DNA of 64,000 bases from Adineta ricciae. Lineage: Eukaryota; Rotifera; Eurotatoria; Adinetida; Adinetidae. The stretch is from positions 149,790-213,789 of the forward strand of contig CAJNOJ010000183.1 of assembly GCA_905250025.1 (NCBI GenBank), written 5' to 3'. A model generated the notes under the pieces. The model did not search any database. It saw only the letters and a program-made list of their open reading frames with translations, and was not told where the DNA came from. The first letter of the stretch is position 1. Every line of letters begins with the position of its first letter. This document shows positions 33,326 to 44,313 of this stretch, piece by piece. Made by a program: the position numbers and the translations under genes.

Positions 33326-36300
33326 TCATGAAATCTTCTGCCAATGTCTTCTTACAGTTTGTCGATAATTATTAATAGATTTGCTGAATTCTTTTCTGTA
33401 AAACCTCGATGGTAATATGAATATGACAAATGTGAGCATTGATGGAATAAATGAAATGAAATATCCAATTAGATATACCCAAGCATTGTTACTCGATTTC
33501 AAGCATTTCGATGTAAATGAAATAATCAAACGTGGTAACGCAAGAATAACGAGAATAATAGGCGCTAGGAACAAATGTCGATGTTGACGATAATTTTCTT
33601 GTAAAATTTCTTTCATGGATTTTTGAGTTTGAAAGTTTGATTCTCGCCGAGTCTTCGCTATGAGAAGAATTGTCGCTGAAATAAGATTAATGAGAAATGG
33701 TACGAAGAATTGAACAGCTTGTACTGTATAATCAAACGCTTGTAGACGAGATGAATAAGTCACAATACACCAAATTCGTTTTTCATCATTGTCATTATTT
33801 TCTTCATCAATTAAACGTCGATGTATAGGATCATGAATTGAAGCGAGAATATTGAATACCAAGAGACATGTGATGATAAACTTCGCTATTGTCCTACTCT
33901 TCTTTCTAACAAAACGTGCACCTTTGAGTACAGTTACCACTCGTTCAGAAGCAACACTTGCTTGTAACCATAGATCCATATTGAGGGCAATTCGAAGTAA
34001 AAAATTTAAAGAGACGCATTCAATTTGTAAAAATAGCCGATTCGATATTCCACGGGTCTGAGCGGTAATGAATATCCAAAATTTCAAAACAAAGAACATC
34101 ATTATCGCTAAAGAAGCCACGGATGAATAGAATAAGTACAGGCCACAGCCAATCTCGCGAACTTTCTTATTTTTGAATGTAATTAACGAAAGAATTCCAT
34201 TAGTAAAACCTACTACTACACAGACAATATTCAACGCGATGCTTATTTTCACCATGATTGGTTGATGTGTAATACTAACATTTGGCGAAACATGGTGGCC
34301 TAAGATACTGTCGAGTGACAAACCAAATCCACTGGTAGTAAATTGGCATAATCTACCGTAGAAGCATGAAGGACAAGAACACATGGATTTTTTGGGACAT
34401 TTAGACGTATCTTGAAAGCATTTTCCTCCGTTTTGACAATCATTTTGTCCAAAACAATCAAAGGTCATGTTGTGATTGAATTCGAAACAATTGGCTAAAC
34501 GTTGTTGTCTAAAATCGTAGCATATACATAGATGAACATCATCATAGAAACACGAAAGAGTAGACGGATACAATCGACAGGGTAAATGATAATATTTTAT
34601 ACGATGTATAAGAGCTAATTCACTGATACTGTGATTGAGCGTTTCATTAATATGAAGACAACGATCGGATGGACTTATTGTTTTCTTTAGTTCTTGCGAT
34701 TGGGTATAATTCTTTTGAACCAAAGCTAAATAGTAATTATTTGGATAGAATTCAATGAAGATAAGATGAAATATTCTCGACCAGAGAATAGTGAGATAGT
34801 TTTGTTGAAGAACAATTGTGTGAAATGTTGTTGATCGCAATGGTTTACTGTTACTCATCACTTGAATGAAATGAATAAAAATCGATGATGGTAAGACAAG
34901 TTGTTTATCGAATGATAAGATTAATTGCGTATCATTAACTTCACAATAGTCACCAGTAAAACCTCTCCGACAAATGCAAGACGATCTTTTCGTTGTTTCG
35001 TATTCATCCATGGGAATACACTGACCACTATTTTGACAAACGAATTTGTCACAAATTGTGTTCTTCAGTAGGCATCGATGACCGAATTTGTTCATAGGAC
35101 AGACACATATCGATCGATTATTGTTTGAAGAAATACCGATAGGTATTGAATCGTTTGAACAATCATGTTTCGGCCAAATTTCTGGGTATTGACAAAAAGT
35201 TCTTTGTTTATTATTTAAATATTTTCTACATGGACCATTTTGACATAGATTCGTTGAACAAGTTTCAACATTTGCGTCACTTTGTGGAATGTTAATAAGA
35301 AATGACAACCGATGGACAGGTAAAAATGAAAATTTTACGGGAAACAAGAAACTTCCTCGATAATGCAAAGAGATCTTCTCGTACACATCAATACGAATTT
35401 CATAATTTCTTGTTTGGTTCTTTGGCCGATCTGCATATGTCAAATAGACGTGATGTTTCATATCACAGTCGCGTACTGATAAATAAGTGAATTGCTCGTA
35501 TGAATCGATGATTTGTTCGTTGTTATCATCATAGACTAACAAAATTACAATGGCAAATGGCGTTTGCCAGGAATTCGGTGCTGCTTGAAATTTAAGTGAC
35601 AAACTTATCCGTTGATTTTGATGTTGACATCGGTTACCATAATAGGTTGGTGGACAGAAACACGCTTGTTTTGTTTGATTTTGCAACCAGAGTTTAACAG
35701 GAAAACCACGATAACAGAAACTATATTTTGGTTGGATGGGTATTGGAATTGGAAGTGGTGCAATTCTTTTTCTTTCATTCGTCTGCCGACTTTTTGACTT
35801 TGTTTTCTGTTCAAGTGTGAAATGTATAATTCGTTCTTTGCTATAGTCTTTCATTTGTTCACATAAGAAATTTTCGACATCCGTAGCATTTGAACGTTCC
35901 TCTGCCCAACAAATCGAATAAAAAGAATATTTTTTGGGTGTTGTGCAAAATTGCTCATCTTCACCATCGAAACAATCTACATTGCTGTTGCATAGTTCAG
36001 AAAATGTAACGCATTGTTCCGGTCCTGGATTTCTACAATAGAAATTGTAGTTGTTTGTTTGTGCATACTCTGTACGACATAAGGCCGGTTTATCGCTAGC
36101 GCCAAGGCAATCAATCTTGTCATCACCCACTTGCTTCGTCGATAAACACATAAATTGATTTGTTATAGGTGAAACACATGGAAATTCATTTGAAGAACAG
36201 TTTGCTGATGGTGCTATATTACAATCCGTTTCATCGGCACCATTAGGGCAATTCGATAGGCCATTACAGTGAGTATAAATATTGTCGCACGACCAATAAT

Positions 36301-37981
36301 CACAGTTGGTTTCATCGGTTTCATTGCGTCCATTTATGTTGATTGGTGATAACTCCGTAAATCCATCACAAATCGTTTGAAATAGAAGATGTTTTCTCGC
36401 GTGTTCAGCGTTCATCACTTCTTCCAAAACATCTAGCGGTGAGTGCAACGAAGAATAGGTATGGTTAAGCGAAATTTCGTCTTCATCATCACTGTGGGGA
36501 CAATCACGTACACCATTCCTGAGACGATGTATCGAAATGCATTTTGATGAATTGATACATTCGTACATAGTTGATCTTTTACACATTGTTGAATCATATT
36601 CGTATACTTGTTGATATTGCCGAAGTTTTTCATGTAGATATGAGGTTAAATATGTTTGAGTTATTGAGCCCATATCAGATGTTACAGGAATCCATGGTTC
36701 ATACAGACGATGACACGTTCGATTATTAAATATTGTTGTTGAATAACCATGAGATTCTTTTGCTGCTTCGATAAAATAATTGTCATAACGAGAATTATTG
36801 TAACATACATAAGGATATGTATATAAATTTGGAATATCCATAGTCGATTTATATTTTTCATAAGCAAAATAAATGTCACCAAATAGAACTGGAATAATCG
36901 GCATATAAAACAAATCTGGACATTGGAACTCTATTACTTCTGTGTGCGTACGATTACCAGACACGGTAGAACAATTGTATAAACTAGATTTGTATAATCC
37001 AACGCCATAACATACAAAAACAGCCCAACATTGATCGGATGTTGAATTATCTTTCACTGAATACAAGTTGTTCAATATAACTCGTTGACGATGAGACCAA
37101 CAAGAACCAGTCCGCGTTCTCCCGGTACATTGCACGTCTTCACATTTAAATAATGGCTGTTTCTCATCACAAAGATTATTTTCGTTAGCAGTGCCCAAAG
37201 ACTCATCTGAACCGTCGCGACAATCAGGAAAAGTTGGATCATCACGAAGGAATATTTTTGATATACATTGTCCATTGGTGCATCGATATTCATCATCTTC
37301 ACATTCGTTGATCTCAAGTTGCCAGCAATCCTTTTCATCAATTCCACTGTCGAAACAATCAATTTCTCCATTGCAAATCTCTGCCCAATCCAAACATGAC
37401 GATGAATGACCACGATTGCATTGTAAATGTGTATAACATGTCAAATTCATGGGTGTATATATATGTGTACGATAAAACTCATCCATGATTTCAATCAACG
37501 ATGAGTGTTTCGAATCGTAGGAATCGAGTTCATATTGACATACTGAACCAAATCTTGGAAATGTACAATTATAAAACACTTCTTCCGATAGATATGAGTT
37601 ACTAGTAAATGATAACTCGTTCAAGTAGAATTGGTAATTCTCAACAGTATTCATCGGCGCTGACCATAGATAGAGGTTTTCGCTTGTGACACTTAGATTT
37701 GAAAGTTCAGCAAAAGTGAATTTTGTCGAAGTGTTACTGGCTACAGTAGACAATTTCGATGGGAATTCGCTCATGCAGTAGAATGCGATTTCACGACTAT
37801 GATTACCGTTCTCGGTGAATATATCGACACGAAAGCAATCGTGCTGTAAAATATCATCATTTTCATTGTTCATTATCTTACCTGTATCTTGAAAGTTGAT
37901 TTGAGGTAGAGCAAGAACCCAATGAAAAGAAATAAAACAGAATACAAATGTCACATAGAGCATTCTCTTCGTATCATGCAA
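33326..37981 (-). CDS. Giant LDLa/EGF/7TM receptor, 1551 aa (copy A)
   Basis: One uninterrupted exon. After a signal peptide (about 1-25) come an N-terminal domain, LDL-receptor class A modules around 190-265 (CLDWAEICNGEIDCFDSGIDEKDC; DCRDGSDES), 470-490, 570-590 and 600-680 (each ending in Asp/Glu-rich D-x-x-D/E-E-x-x-C), EGF-like modules near 777, 907, 960-1005 (CICRRGFTGDYC) and 1185-1210, and finally seven membrane segments from about 1243 to 1535. Many N-glycosylation sites. An adhesion- or endocytosis-like cell-surface receptor whose ligand is unknown. No GPS cleavage site is evident. Copy B is also fully open over 1552 codons, implying selection on both. Confidence 0.85.
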   Translation of the reverse strand: MHDTKRMLYVTFVFCFISFHWVLALPQINFQDTGKIMNNENDDILQHDCFRVDIFTENGNHSREIAFYCMSEFPSKLSTVASNTSTKFTFAELSNLSVTSENLYLWSAPMNTVENYQFYLNELSFTSNSYLSEEVFYNCTFPRFGSVCQYELDSYDSKHSSLIEIMDEFYRTHIYTPMNLTCYTHLQCNRGHSSSCLDWAEICNGEIDCFDSGIDEKDCWQLEINECEDDEYRCTNGQCISKIFLRDDPTFPDCRDGSDESLGTANENNLCDEKQPLFKCEDVQCTGRTRTGSCWSHRQRVILNNLYSVKDNSTSDQCWAVFVCYGVGLYKSSLYNCSTVSGNRTHTEVIEFQCPDLFYMPIIPVLFGDIYFAYEKYKSTMDIPNLYTYPYVCYNNSRYDNYFIEAAKESHGYSTTIFNNRTCHRLYEPWIPVTSDMGSITQTYLTSYLHEKLRQYQQVYEYDSTMCKRSTMYECINSSKCISIHRLRNGVRDCPHSDDEDEISLNHTYSSLHSPLDVLEEVMNAEHARKHLLFQTICDGFTELSPININGRNETDETNCDYWSCDNIYTHCNGLSNCPNGADETDCNIAPSANCSSNEFPCVSPITNQFMCLSTKQVGDDKIDCLGASDKPALCRTEYAQTNNYNFYCRNPGPEQCVTFSELCNSNVDCFDGEDEQFCTTPKKYSFYSICWAEERSNATDVENFLCEQMKDYSKERIIHFTLEQKTKSKSRQTNERKRIAPLPIPIPIQPKYSFCYRGFPVKLWLQNQTKQACFCPPTYYGNRCQHQNQRISLSLKFQAAPNSWQTPFAIVILLVYDDNNEQIIDSYEQFTYLSVRDCDMKHHVYLTYADRPKNQTRNYEIRIDVYEKISLHYRGSFLFPVKFSFLPVHRLSFLINIPQSDANVETCSTNLCQNGPCRKYLNNKQRTFCQYPEIWPKHDCSNDSIPIGISSNNNRSICVCPMNKFGHRCLLKNTICDKFVCQNSGQCIPMDEYETTKRSSCICRRGFTGDYCEVNDTQLILSFDKQLVLPSSIFIHFIQVMSNSKPLRSTTFHTIVLQQNYLTILWSRIFHLIFIEFYPNNYYLALVQKNYTQSQELKKTISPSDRCLHINETLNHSISELALIHRIKYYHLPCRLYPSTLSCFYDDVHLCICYDFRQQRLANCFEFNHNMTFDCFGQNDCQNGGKCFQDTSKCPKKSMCSCPSCFYGRLCQFTTSGFGLSLDSILGHHVSPNVSITHQPIMVKISIALNIVCVVVGFTNGILSLITFKNKKVREIGCGLYLFYSSVASLAIMMFFVLKFWIFITAQTRGISNRLFLQIECVSLNFLLRIALNMDLWLQASVASERVVTVLKGARFVRKKSRTIAKFIITCLLVFNILASIHDPIHRRLIDEENNDNDEKRIWCIVTYSSRLQAFDYTVQAVQFFVPFLINLISATILLIAKTRRESNFQTQKSMKEILQENYRQHRHLFLAPIILVILALPRLIISFTSKCLKSSNNAWVYLIGYFISFIPSMLTFVIFILPSRFYRKEFSKSINNYRQTVRRHWQKIS

Positions 37982-39578
37982 GAAGAGAAATGAATTTGAT
38001 GTTAATTAAATTTAAATTTATACAAGTAGCGCATTATTTTCTCCTTTTGTTTTGTTACAGCATATGGAATAGTTGATATCATTAAGGTTTTATGATAAAA
38101 TAGAGAAAAACATGTTATTCTGTGTTGCTGACGTCAATTTGAACTATTAAAAATCAAAGAATTTCGTATTCAAATATTTGAGTTTAGGAAAGTATCACGA
38201 CCTCGAATATAGGTGTGATATAAGCTACAGTCTTGCACTGTCGCGGAAATGTGACTTCCTTCACATTAAACTCACCTGGTTCCTTCCTCTTACTTATTGC
38301 AACACTATGTACAAGAAAACAACATACATATCAGCAAGTAAAATACATTTACTTAAAATTTAGTTTCTTTTTTAATGTTTAGCAATGATGCAAATGATAA
38401 TTTTGTTGAAAAAGAAATGCAGTGGTTTAGATCATAGTTCTGACAAACTATTTCAGCGAGGATAACATGAAAACAAAATCATCCAATTCACCTTTTTTTA
38501 AAAAGGCGAATTTATTGATCATTAATAAAAATATGATCAAGCATTTATGATTTTTTACTTGTCACGAATATTTTTCATCGACTTATAGCGATTTAAACAA
38601 CCAACACACGTAGATGCACAACCTCGAGTACATTTCAAACAAGTAGAATCTATCAAACTTTCTACTTTGCCGTTGTTAAGCTCGTTGAAGACGTCGTAGC
38701 GATTGAATTTGCCTAATATAATATTTCATTGCACCTCTCTCTGTTACAACAATCTCTTTAGTTGTGTAAGGAGAAACACGCGCCGAGAACAGAACGAAAA
38801 AGAATTTCATATGTTCTCAACGGCATTTACCAGATGCCATGCGAGATGACAAAAGTTAACGGCGGCTTTTGTAAACAATCGGCACGTATTTTATGTGAAC
38901 TAAGTCATATATGAGGATAAAACCAATCAAAATGATGACTAACGACTGTTACATATGCTTTTGTATATAGTATGGAAAGAAAATCATACAGCTCTTACCG
39001 TGTGGGCCCGATTTTTATCGATGATGCATGCAATTCGATAGAAATTCAATTACAAAATGATCATAACATATTCGAACAGAGAAATATAATGAACATGACT
39101 ATATAGATCATCTATAAATGCTAAGAATATTTCACTAAGAGTTATTGACACACTGTATATGACCAGATTTACGAAATCAAAATTTTGAAAAGTAGAATAA
39201 TTTTTTTTTCTATAGAAACTATTGGTAACTACTGAGAGGCGTATATAAACACGAATGCCATTCAGTAGGGTCATCCAAGGCATTATGCGTGTTAATTGCG
39301 CATGACAAAAGTGCAAAAGGATGACCGAATAAACAAACGCAAACACTCAGTTTGTTTTTACAACATCTTTCCATTCGTTGTGAGAGAAACCAAAGTGAAA
39401 ATTCTGTTGTTGATACTCGAAAATTAAATATTTTCATAATACGCAAAACGAACGCACTTTTTTTCACTAGAATGCTTACAGGTAAGATTGATTCACCTAC
39501 GCGTATAAAAAGACGAACATACAAGTCAGTTTTCATTTCATATTGCTTCAATCGAAACAACAGTTATACACTAATACT
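37982..39578. other. Intergenic between divergent genes
   Basis: About 1.6 kb, shared with copy B except for about 245 extra bp at 38323-38566 in A. No gene supported. Confidence 0.4.
39504..39510 (+). promoter_or_regulatory. TATA box of HFRGG gene (copy A)
   Basis: TATAAAA in GCGTATAAAAAGACG, 69 bp before the ATG at 39579; conserved at 57141-57147 in copy B. Confidence 0.55.
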
Positions 39579-40100
39579 ATGGTACAAACTGCGTGTCTCG
39601 CGTTGATCCTATTGTGCATGTCATACGGCATAATCGATGGATCACATTTTCGTGGTGGTATTATTTCATGGTACGTCTCATTTACTATTGTCTTATTACC
39701 ATCCGTTTGTTATTTCTTTTCTTTTTAGGCGTCCGTTGAACAGTACACCATCGGGTAGCAGTGCACAAATTCTCATACATCAACGATACTTTTTTGATCG
39801 AAAAGCGACCTATTTCGGTGGTCCACCTTATTGTACGGAGGCAGATGTCACTGCTCAAACAACTATTCCAGTCGCTGGCACGATGAGCTGTATGGCAAAT
39901 TGCTCAAGTTCTACTTATTCCGGACTTTCGATTGCTGTGCAAACTACAGATTGTAACACGCTTCCAATTATTTCATCATGGGGTGGTGAACGTTACGATT
40001 TAGTATCATTGCCGTTGACAACATCGATTGCAATGGGTTTTGCCGGAAGTGCATGGTTGACTGCTCTGTATGGCGGTGGTTCTGGTTGGTCAGTTGTTAA
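39579..40100 (+). pseudogene. HFRGG secreted/membrane protein, copy A, cut at N
   Basis: Exon 1 (39579-39670) and the first 372 bp of exon 2 (from 39729) match the complete gene of copy B almost base for base. The sequence stops at GTTGTTAA before the N of 40101; the reading frame itself is undamaged. This is probably an assembly truncation rather than decay. Confidence 0.7.
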
Positions 40101-40101
40101 N
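40101..40101. other. Single N joining copy A to copy B
   Basis: Left of it lies the right end of the 18-kb block. Right of it the block starts again at the equivalent of 21916. Confidence 0.8.
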
Positions 40102-40663
40102 ATCAAATCAATCAATTGCTGGAAACGAAAGTTGCAGATAGATATGACTAGTTTGTATAGAAAATAAACGGAAAATTGTTCCAGTTCAGTTGTATCGAGA
40201 TGAGCATCACGAATTGGATCGTTATTGATATTAGAAACTGTTTGACAGTTGGTTTCAGCTGGGTTGTTTACGTTTTCTTCTATGAGAAGAAAAGTTTTAT
40301 TAATAGTTAAGTAAAGATGTCTTTAGCTGTGTGAAGAGGTTGAATAAAAACTAGCAGTGCCCGATTGAAGATGATACCGATGTTTAAACAGTCAATGATG
40401 CTCGAGTTAAAATGATGAATTAAATTTGTCGATTTGAGCTTCGGATAGCTGACGCTCATCAGCTAATTATATTTTTGGAATCAAAGGCCTACCGATTTGG
40501 AAGATAAGATTGGATCACTTGCACGCATCGATCACTGTACGTATAGTCGATTTTATCTACAGAATACCTAATAGAATCTATGATAAGGGTGTAATACTAT
40601 TGTCTCAAAAATATAAAACCTAACCCAATGAAGTTCCAAAGAAACAGCTTTTAGTGAATTTAG

Positions 40664-41260
40664 AGTTATTGAATTTCCTTGGACTTAATTAAATCATGAC
40701 TAAACAAGCATGAAATTGATAAATGTTGTAATTATGGAACAGAGTGTAACAAACTATCGAGATGATCGATTGAACTAAATTTATGTGTAGCGGAGTAGAT
40801 TAATAGTTGGAAATTTTGGAGAGACGCTTCGCAATATCTCAGAAATCTCGGCTGAATTTTCGCGTATACCTAGAGATGAGATCACCACTGAAGATATAAT
40901 TAGCAGGTAATGAACATAGACTATCAATCAACTGCTCGATTTTTCAGGTTCGATGGTTTTTAGATTAACTGATTCAAGACGGACCGAATTCTGAGTTATA
41001 GGCTGGAATAAGGCGACCACATATTAGTGGCGAACGGATTAGATAAATTTAATGAATCAACTCGATTAGAATGTGGTATAGTAGTAGTTAGTTGTGGAGT
41101 CCATGAAATATTTCATAAATTAGTTCATTTGAAAGATCTTCGACGATACTAGAAAAAAAGAGAGATACAAATCTCCAAAACGAACTCGTATTTCGCCTGA
41201 CCAATCGGTTTCAGTTGCTAGTAAATCATCGTTTGTATTTCTCCTTTTCTTGCTATTACA
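40664..41260. other. Copy-B-specific insertion
   Basis: About 590 bp between TTTTAGTGAATTTAG and GAACATCTACAG with no counterpart in copy A, which has about 70 bp of different sequence there. No coding capacity or clear terminal repeats. Confidence 0.5.
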
Positions 41261-41312
41261 ATAGAACATCTACAGTTAACATGCCAAGTGTCTGGGCAAC
41301 AGAAAGAAACTA

Positions 41313-42842
41313 TCAGTCAAACTCAATTGATACTCCAATATGTTTAGGTAGAATAGCAAGTCCCATCGAGTGTCCACCGGCATTGACTTCAGGACCAGCA
41401 TCATCGAATGTAATCTTTTGCATCAATCGAGCTACAATCACTTTCAGCTCAAATCGAGCAAGATCCTGCCCGATGCATTGACGATGACCACCTCCGAATG
41501 GAATGAGTGCGTAGGGATGATGATTTTGATCTTCGCCGAGAAATCTTTCGGGGTAAAATAGATTTGGATCGACCGACCAATAACGAGGATCATGTGCAAG
41601 ACTATGAAATGGAATCAGCACTGAGTCTCCTCTAACTAATTGAACATTCGTTGCAGGTAGACAATCGTCTCTAGTTAAGGTCCGAATGGTGCCAGTAGCA
41701 GGTGGAATAAATCGGAGAACTTCGTTAATAACACAATTCAAATAGACTAAGGAGTCAAGGCGATCCGATGATAAATGGTAGAGACAATCTTGTGCTATTA
41801 GTTCTGCTTTGATCTTTTGTTGTACTTGTGCATGTTTACTCACTAAATGAATGAACCAGACTAATGTCGATGACGTGGATTCAAAACCTGCTATTAAAAA
41901 AGCCACCATTTCATCAACAACTTCATTTCGTGATAGACCTCTCTTGTCTTCGTCGATATCTTCAGTTGCTTCGAGATGCTCATTCATTCGCAAAGAATGA
42001 ACTAACGAAGCAATCAGAGATGTATGCTTTCCTTGTGCGGTCGCTTGTTCATGTTCTATCATTCTGTAGATATATCGTTCGATAGTATTTCGTGCTTGTC
42101 GTTGTCGATAGCTGAGAGTTACATAGGCTTTAGCCAGAATTCTCGGCAAAGCGAGAATCGTCATAATACTATTGATAATTGTGCGTAGTGCGAGGGTGAG
42201 TTCATTATCTCCATCGTCAAGCGTTTCTAAGTCATAATCGAATGCAATAAATCCAAAAATGGCGAGCACTAGATTGTGACATTGACTGACAATGTCAACA
42301 TGGATTGTTTTTGCTTCAGTTTTACGCCATTTAGTTAGTAATTTATCAGTACAACCAATAATCAAGTCGAAATGAGAAATGACTTTACTCCGTCGGAATA
42401 ATGGCGAAACGATTGAGCTGTGCCGTTTGAATTGGATACCTAGAGAGATTATTTTACATAGAAATGGCCATAGACTAGCAATCTGAGACAGACCTTTAGT
42501 TGAAATAAGACTTTGAGAATAGTTGATGCTGAATTTTTCGATGAATATATCACCTTGATCGTAAATATTCCGATGAGTGAGAACGTGCTCGACATCAGTG
42601 ATATTGTTGATCACAATGAAACGCGAAGGACCGAACCAGAATTGAAAAACATCTCCAAAACGCTTTTGAAATGTTGACAAAATCATTGGTGGAGAATTGC
42701 CATTGAAAAATCCTGATTGAAGCAGATTTCCGAATAGAAATTGAGGTGCTAAACCAGGTACATAACCATGGAGCGTAAAGTATTTCTGTTTCAGATAAAC
42801 TACTAGTAAAACACCAGTAATGACAAACAATATAAAAATCAT
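41313..42842 (-). CDS. Cytochrome P450, 509 aa (copy B, intact)
   Basis: A single exon with an N-terminal membrane anchor (about 1-20) and the Pro/Gly hinge GYVPGLAP. Conserved P450 elements follow in order: the I-helix AGFESTSS (oxygen activation), the K-helix E-x-x-R in NEVLRF, YPERF, and the heme loop FGGGHRQCIG with the thiolate C456. An ER-bound monooxygenase, most like the animal CYP3/CYP4-type clans by the ESTSS and PERF forms (weak inference). Substrate unknown; xenobiotic or lipid oxidation are options. It stands divergent from the LDI-like gene. Copy A carries a stop at codon 125. Confidence 0.9.
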   Translation of the reverse strand: MIFILFVITGVLLVVYLKQKYFTLHGYVPGLAPQFLFGNLLQSGFFNGNSPPMILSTFQKRFGDVFQFWFGPSRFIVINNITDVEHVLTHRNIYDQGDIFIEKFSINYSQSLISTKGLSQIASLWPFLCKIISLGIQFKRHSSIVSPLFRRSKVISHFDLIIGCTDKLLTKWRKTEAKTIHVDIVSQCHNLVLAIFGFIAFDYDLETLDDGDNELTLALRTIINSIMTILALPRILAKAYVTLSYRQRQARNTIERYIYRMIEHEQATAQGKHTSLIASLVHSLRMNEHLEATEDIDEDKRGLSRNEVVDEMVAFLIAGFESTSSTLVWFIHLVSKHAQVQQKIKAELIAQDCLYHLSSDRLDSLVYLNCVINEVLRFIPPATGTIRTLTRDDCLPATNVQLVRGDSVLIPFHSLAHDPRYWSVDPNLFYPERFLGEDQNHHPYALIPFGGGHRQCIGQDLARFELKVIVARLMQKITFDDAGPEVNAGGHSMGLAILPKHIGVSIEFD

Positions 42843-43101
42843 TTGTTCTTAGAGGATCACCAAGGAGAACTCTTGACGTACATGTGACAATACGCACGTG
42901 CCGACACTTTTTCTTCTTTCTTTTTTTCTTTCTTCATGGTCGTTAGAAACTGCGCAAGTTCTTTATCAAACACAAACTCTGACATCAAGTCTTTTCGTGT
43001 TCACTATATAGAAGTACGACTTGCATTTTGTCAAAAATGGATTCTATTTACTGAAATATGTATTCCAAAAAGTTTATAACAATCATCATAAAAAGGAAAA
43101 A

Positions 43102-43323
43102 TTAATATCGACTGGTATAATGGTATGTATAACGAGAATTTCCTCCATGCCGATGGCCTCCTGTATTACCATAATGGAAATGACCGTACTGTGGAGAACC
43201 ATAGCCACTATCATGATATGTCACATATCCGTTCGCTATAGCGTGACGTTGTCGATGTTTAGCCCATGCATAACCAGCTACACCAGCTGCACCAGCCGCA
43301 CCAACAAGAAGTAATAGCGACAT
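43102..43323 (-). CDS. Small Gly/Tyr/His-rich membrane protein, 73 aa (copy B)
   Basis: Same frame, length and hydrophobic N-terminus as the 24422-24643 gene. Differences (for example R to H after KHRQR, and YGDTGRY to YGNTGGH) fall in the tail. Upstream distance to the flanking gene is also conserved. Function unknown. Confidence 0.6.
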   Translation of the reverse strand: MSLLLLVGAAGAAGVAGYAWAKHRQRHAIANGYVTYHDSGYGSPQYGHFHYGNTGGHRHGGNSRYTYHYTSRY

Positions 43324-44313
43324 TTGATATAAGCTATTTCGTTGTTTGATATTTTTACATCAGTATATGTATGGGCGACTAAAGGCGGAGCCATAATTAA
43401 AAAAACAACGAGTGGAGCGTGTTATGTATAGAAACTTAGTTACGAATATGAAGAAACATATATTGCGCCATTTTTCTATCAAAAATGAGACGGTGCATAA
43501 ATGATTTTTGTGCAATAATTATATGCAGTACTTGAAAGCTATCATGAACAATGATTCATGGAAGTTAAAAATAATGTTTTTAATACTAAAAAGAAACTGT
43601 TTTCTCTCAACGACTTAATCCTCGATATAAATATGAGCAACAATCAAAATACGAAATAATACATAAAATATATTACTCATTGTTGAGTTCCTGTTTATGT
43701 AGTGTTTATTCACTTTATTCCATCCGATGTAATCGATACTGCCTGTATTGTTGTTATTTCTTTATCTTCTTTCACTTACTTTAAACGTATATGACGGTGA
43801 TTCAACCAGCTGCATCGAGTAAATCTATATGCTCAACTATAACCAAATGCTGCAACTCTGTCAAAACATGTCAGGACAACTGCTCACTTTCACCTACAAC
43901 AACTAGGAATCACGCTGTGCTCGAGGAACATTTTGTTTATTTTACTACACGTTCAAGTTTCTTCTACTCTAGTAGACATTACTCTCCATGTATTATCTGT
44001 CGAATGTAAAAATGAGAATTATATATAAATATTCTAATAAAACCGAGGATAGCACTATTCGTAAGTGGCAAAGTTTATTTCGAGTAAAACTTTGACGATG
44101 CAAAATGGAATAAGTAGAAACATACACCCTCAATGTGATATTTCTCAGATGATACGTAATGCATCGACGCAGATTGAAGCACGTGACTTCTCGAGAATGC
44201 CTTCTACATCGGCACGCATATTTCTCTTATCGAAAAACAAAGTTCTTTTTCTTTCAATTCTTATCATTATTCCTAACACGAGTAAAATCAGCACTTCGTT
44301 CTATACACTCAAG
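43324..44313. other. Intergenic between divergent genes (copy B)
   Basis: About 1 kb shared with 24644-25715. Frames at 43791-44009 and upstream of 44314 are fortuitous. Confidence 0.4.

Larger units (their letters stand above)
21916..40100. repeat. Segmental duplication 2, copy A (18.2 kb)
   Basis: Nine gene positions occur in the same order and strand as in copy B (40102-57738). The right end of A is the N at 40101, and the left end of B is the base after that N. Copy-specific insertions explain the length difference: A has extra DNA at about 32497-32955 and 38323-38566, B at about 40664-41260. Confidence 0.97.

Noticed and set aside
37191-37409. Plus-strand frames opposite the giant receptor
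   Set aside because: Shadows of a strongly coding minus strand; no independent support.
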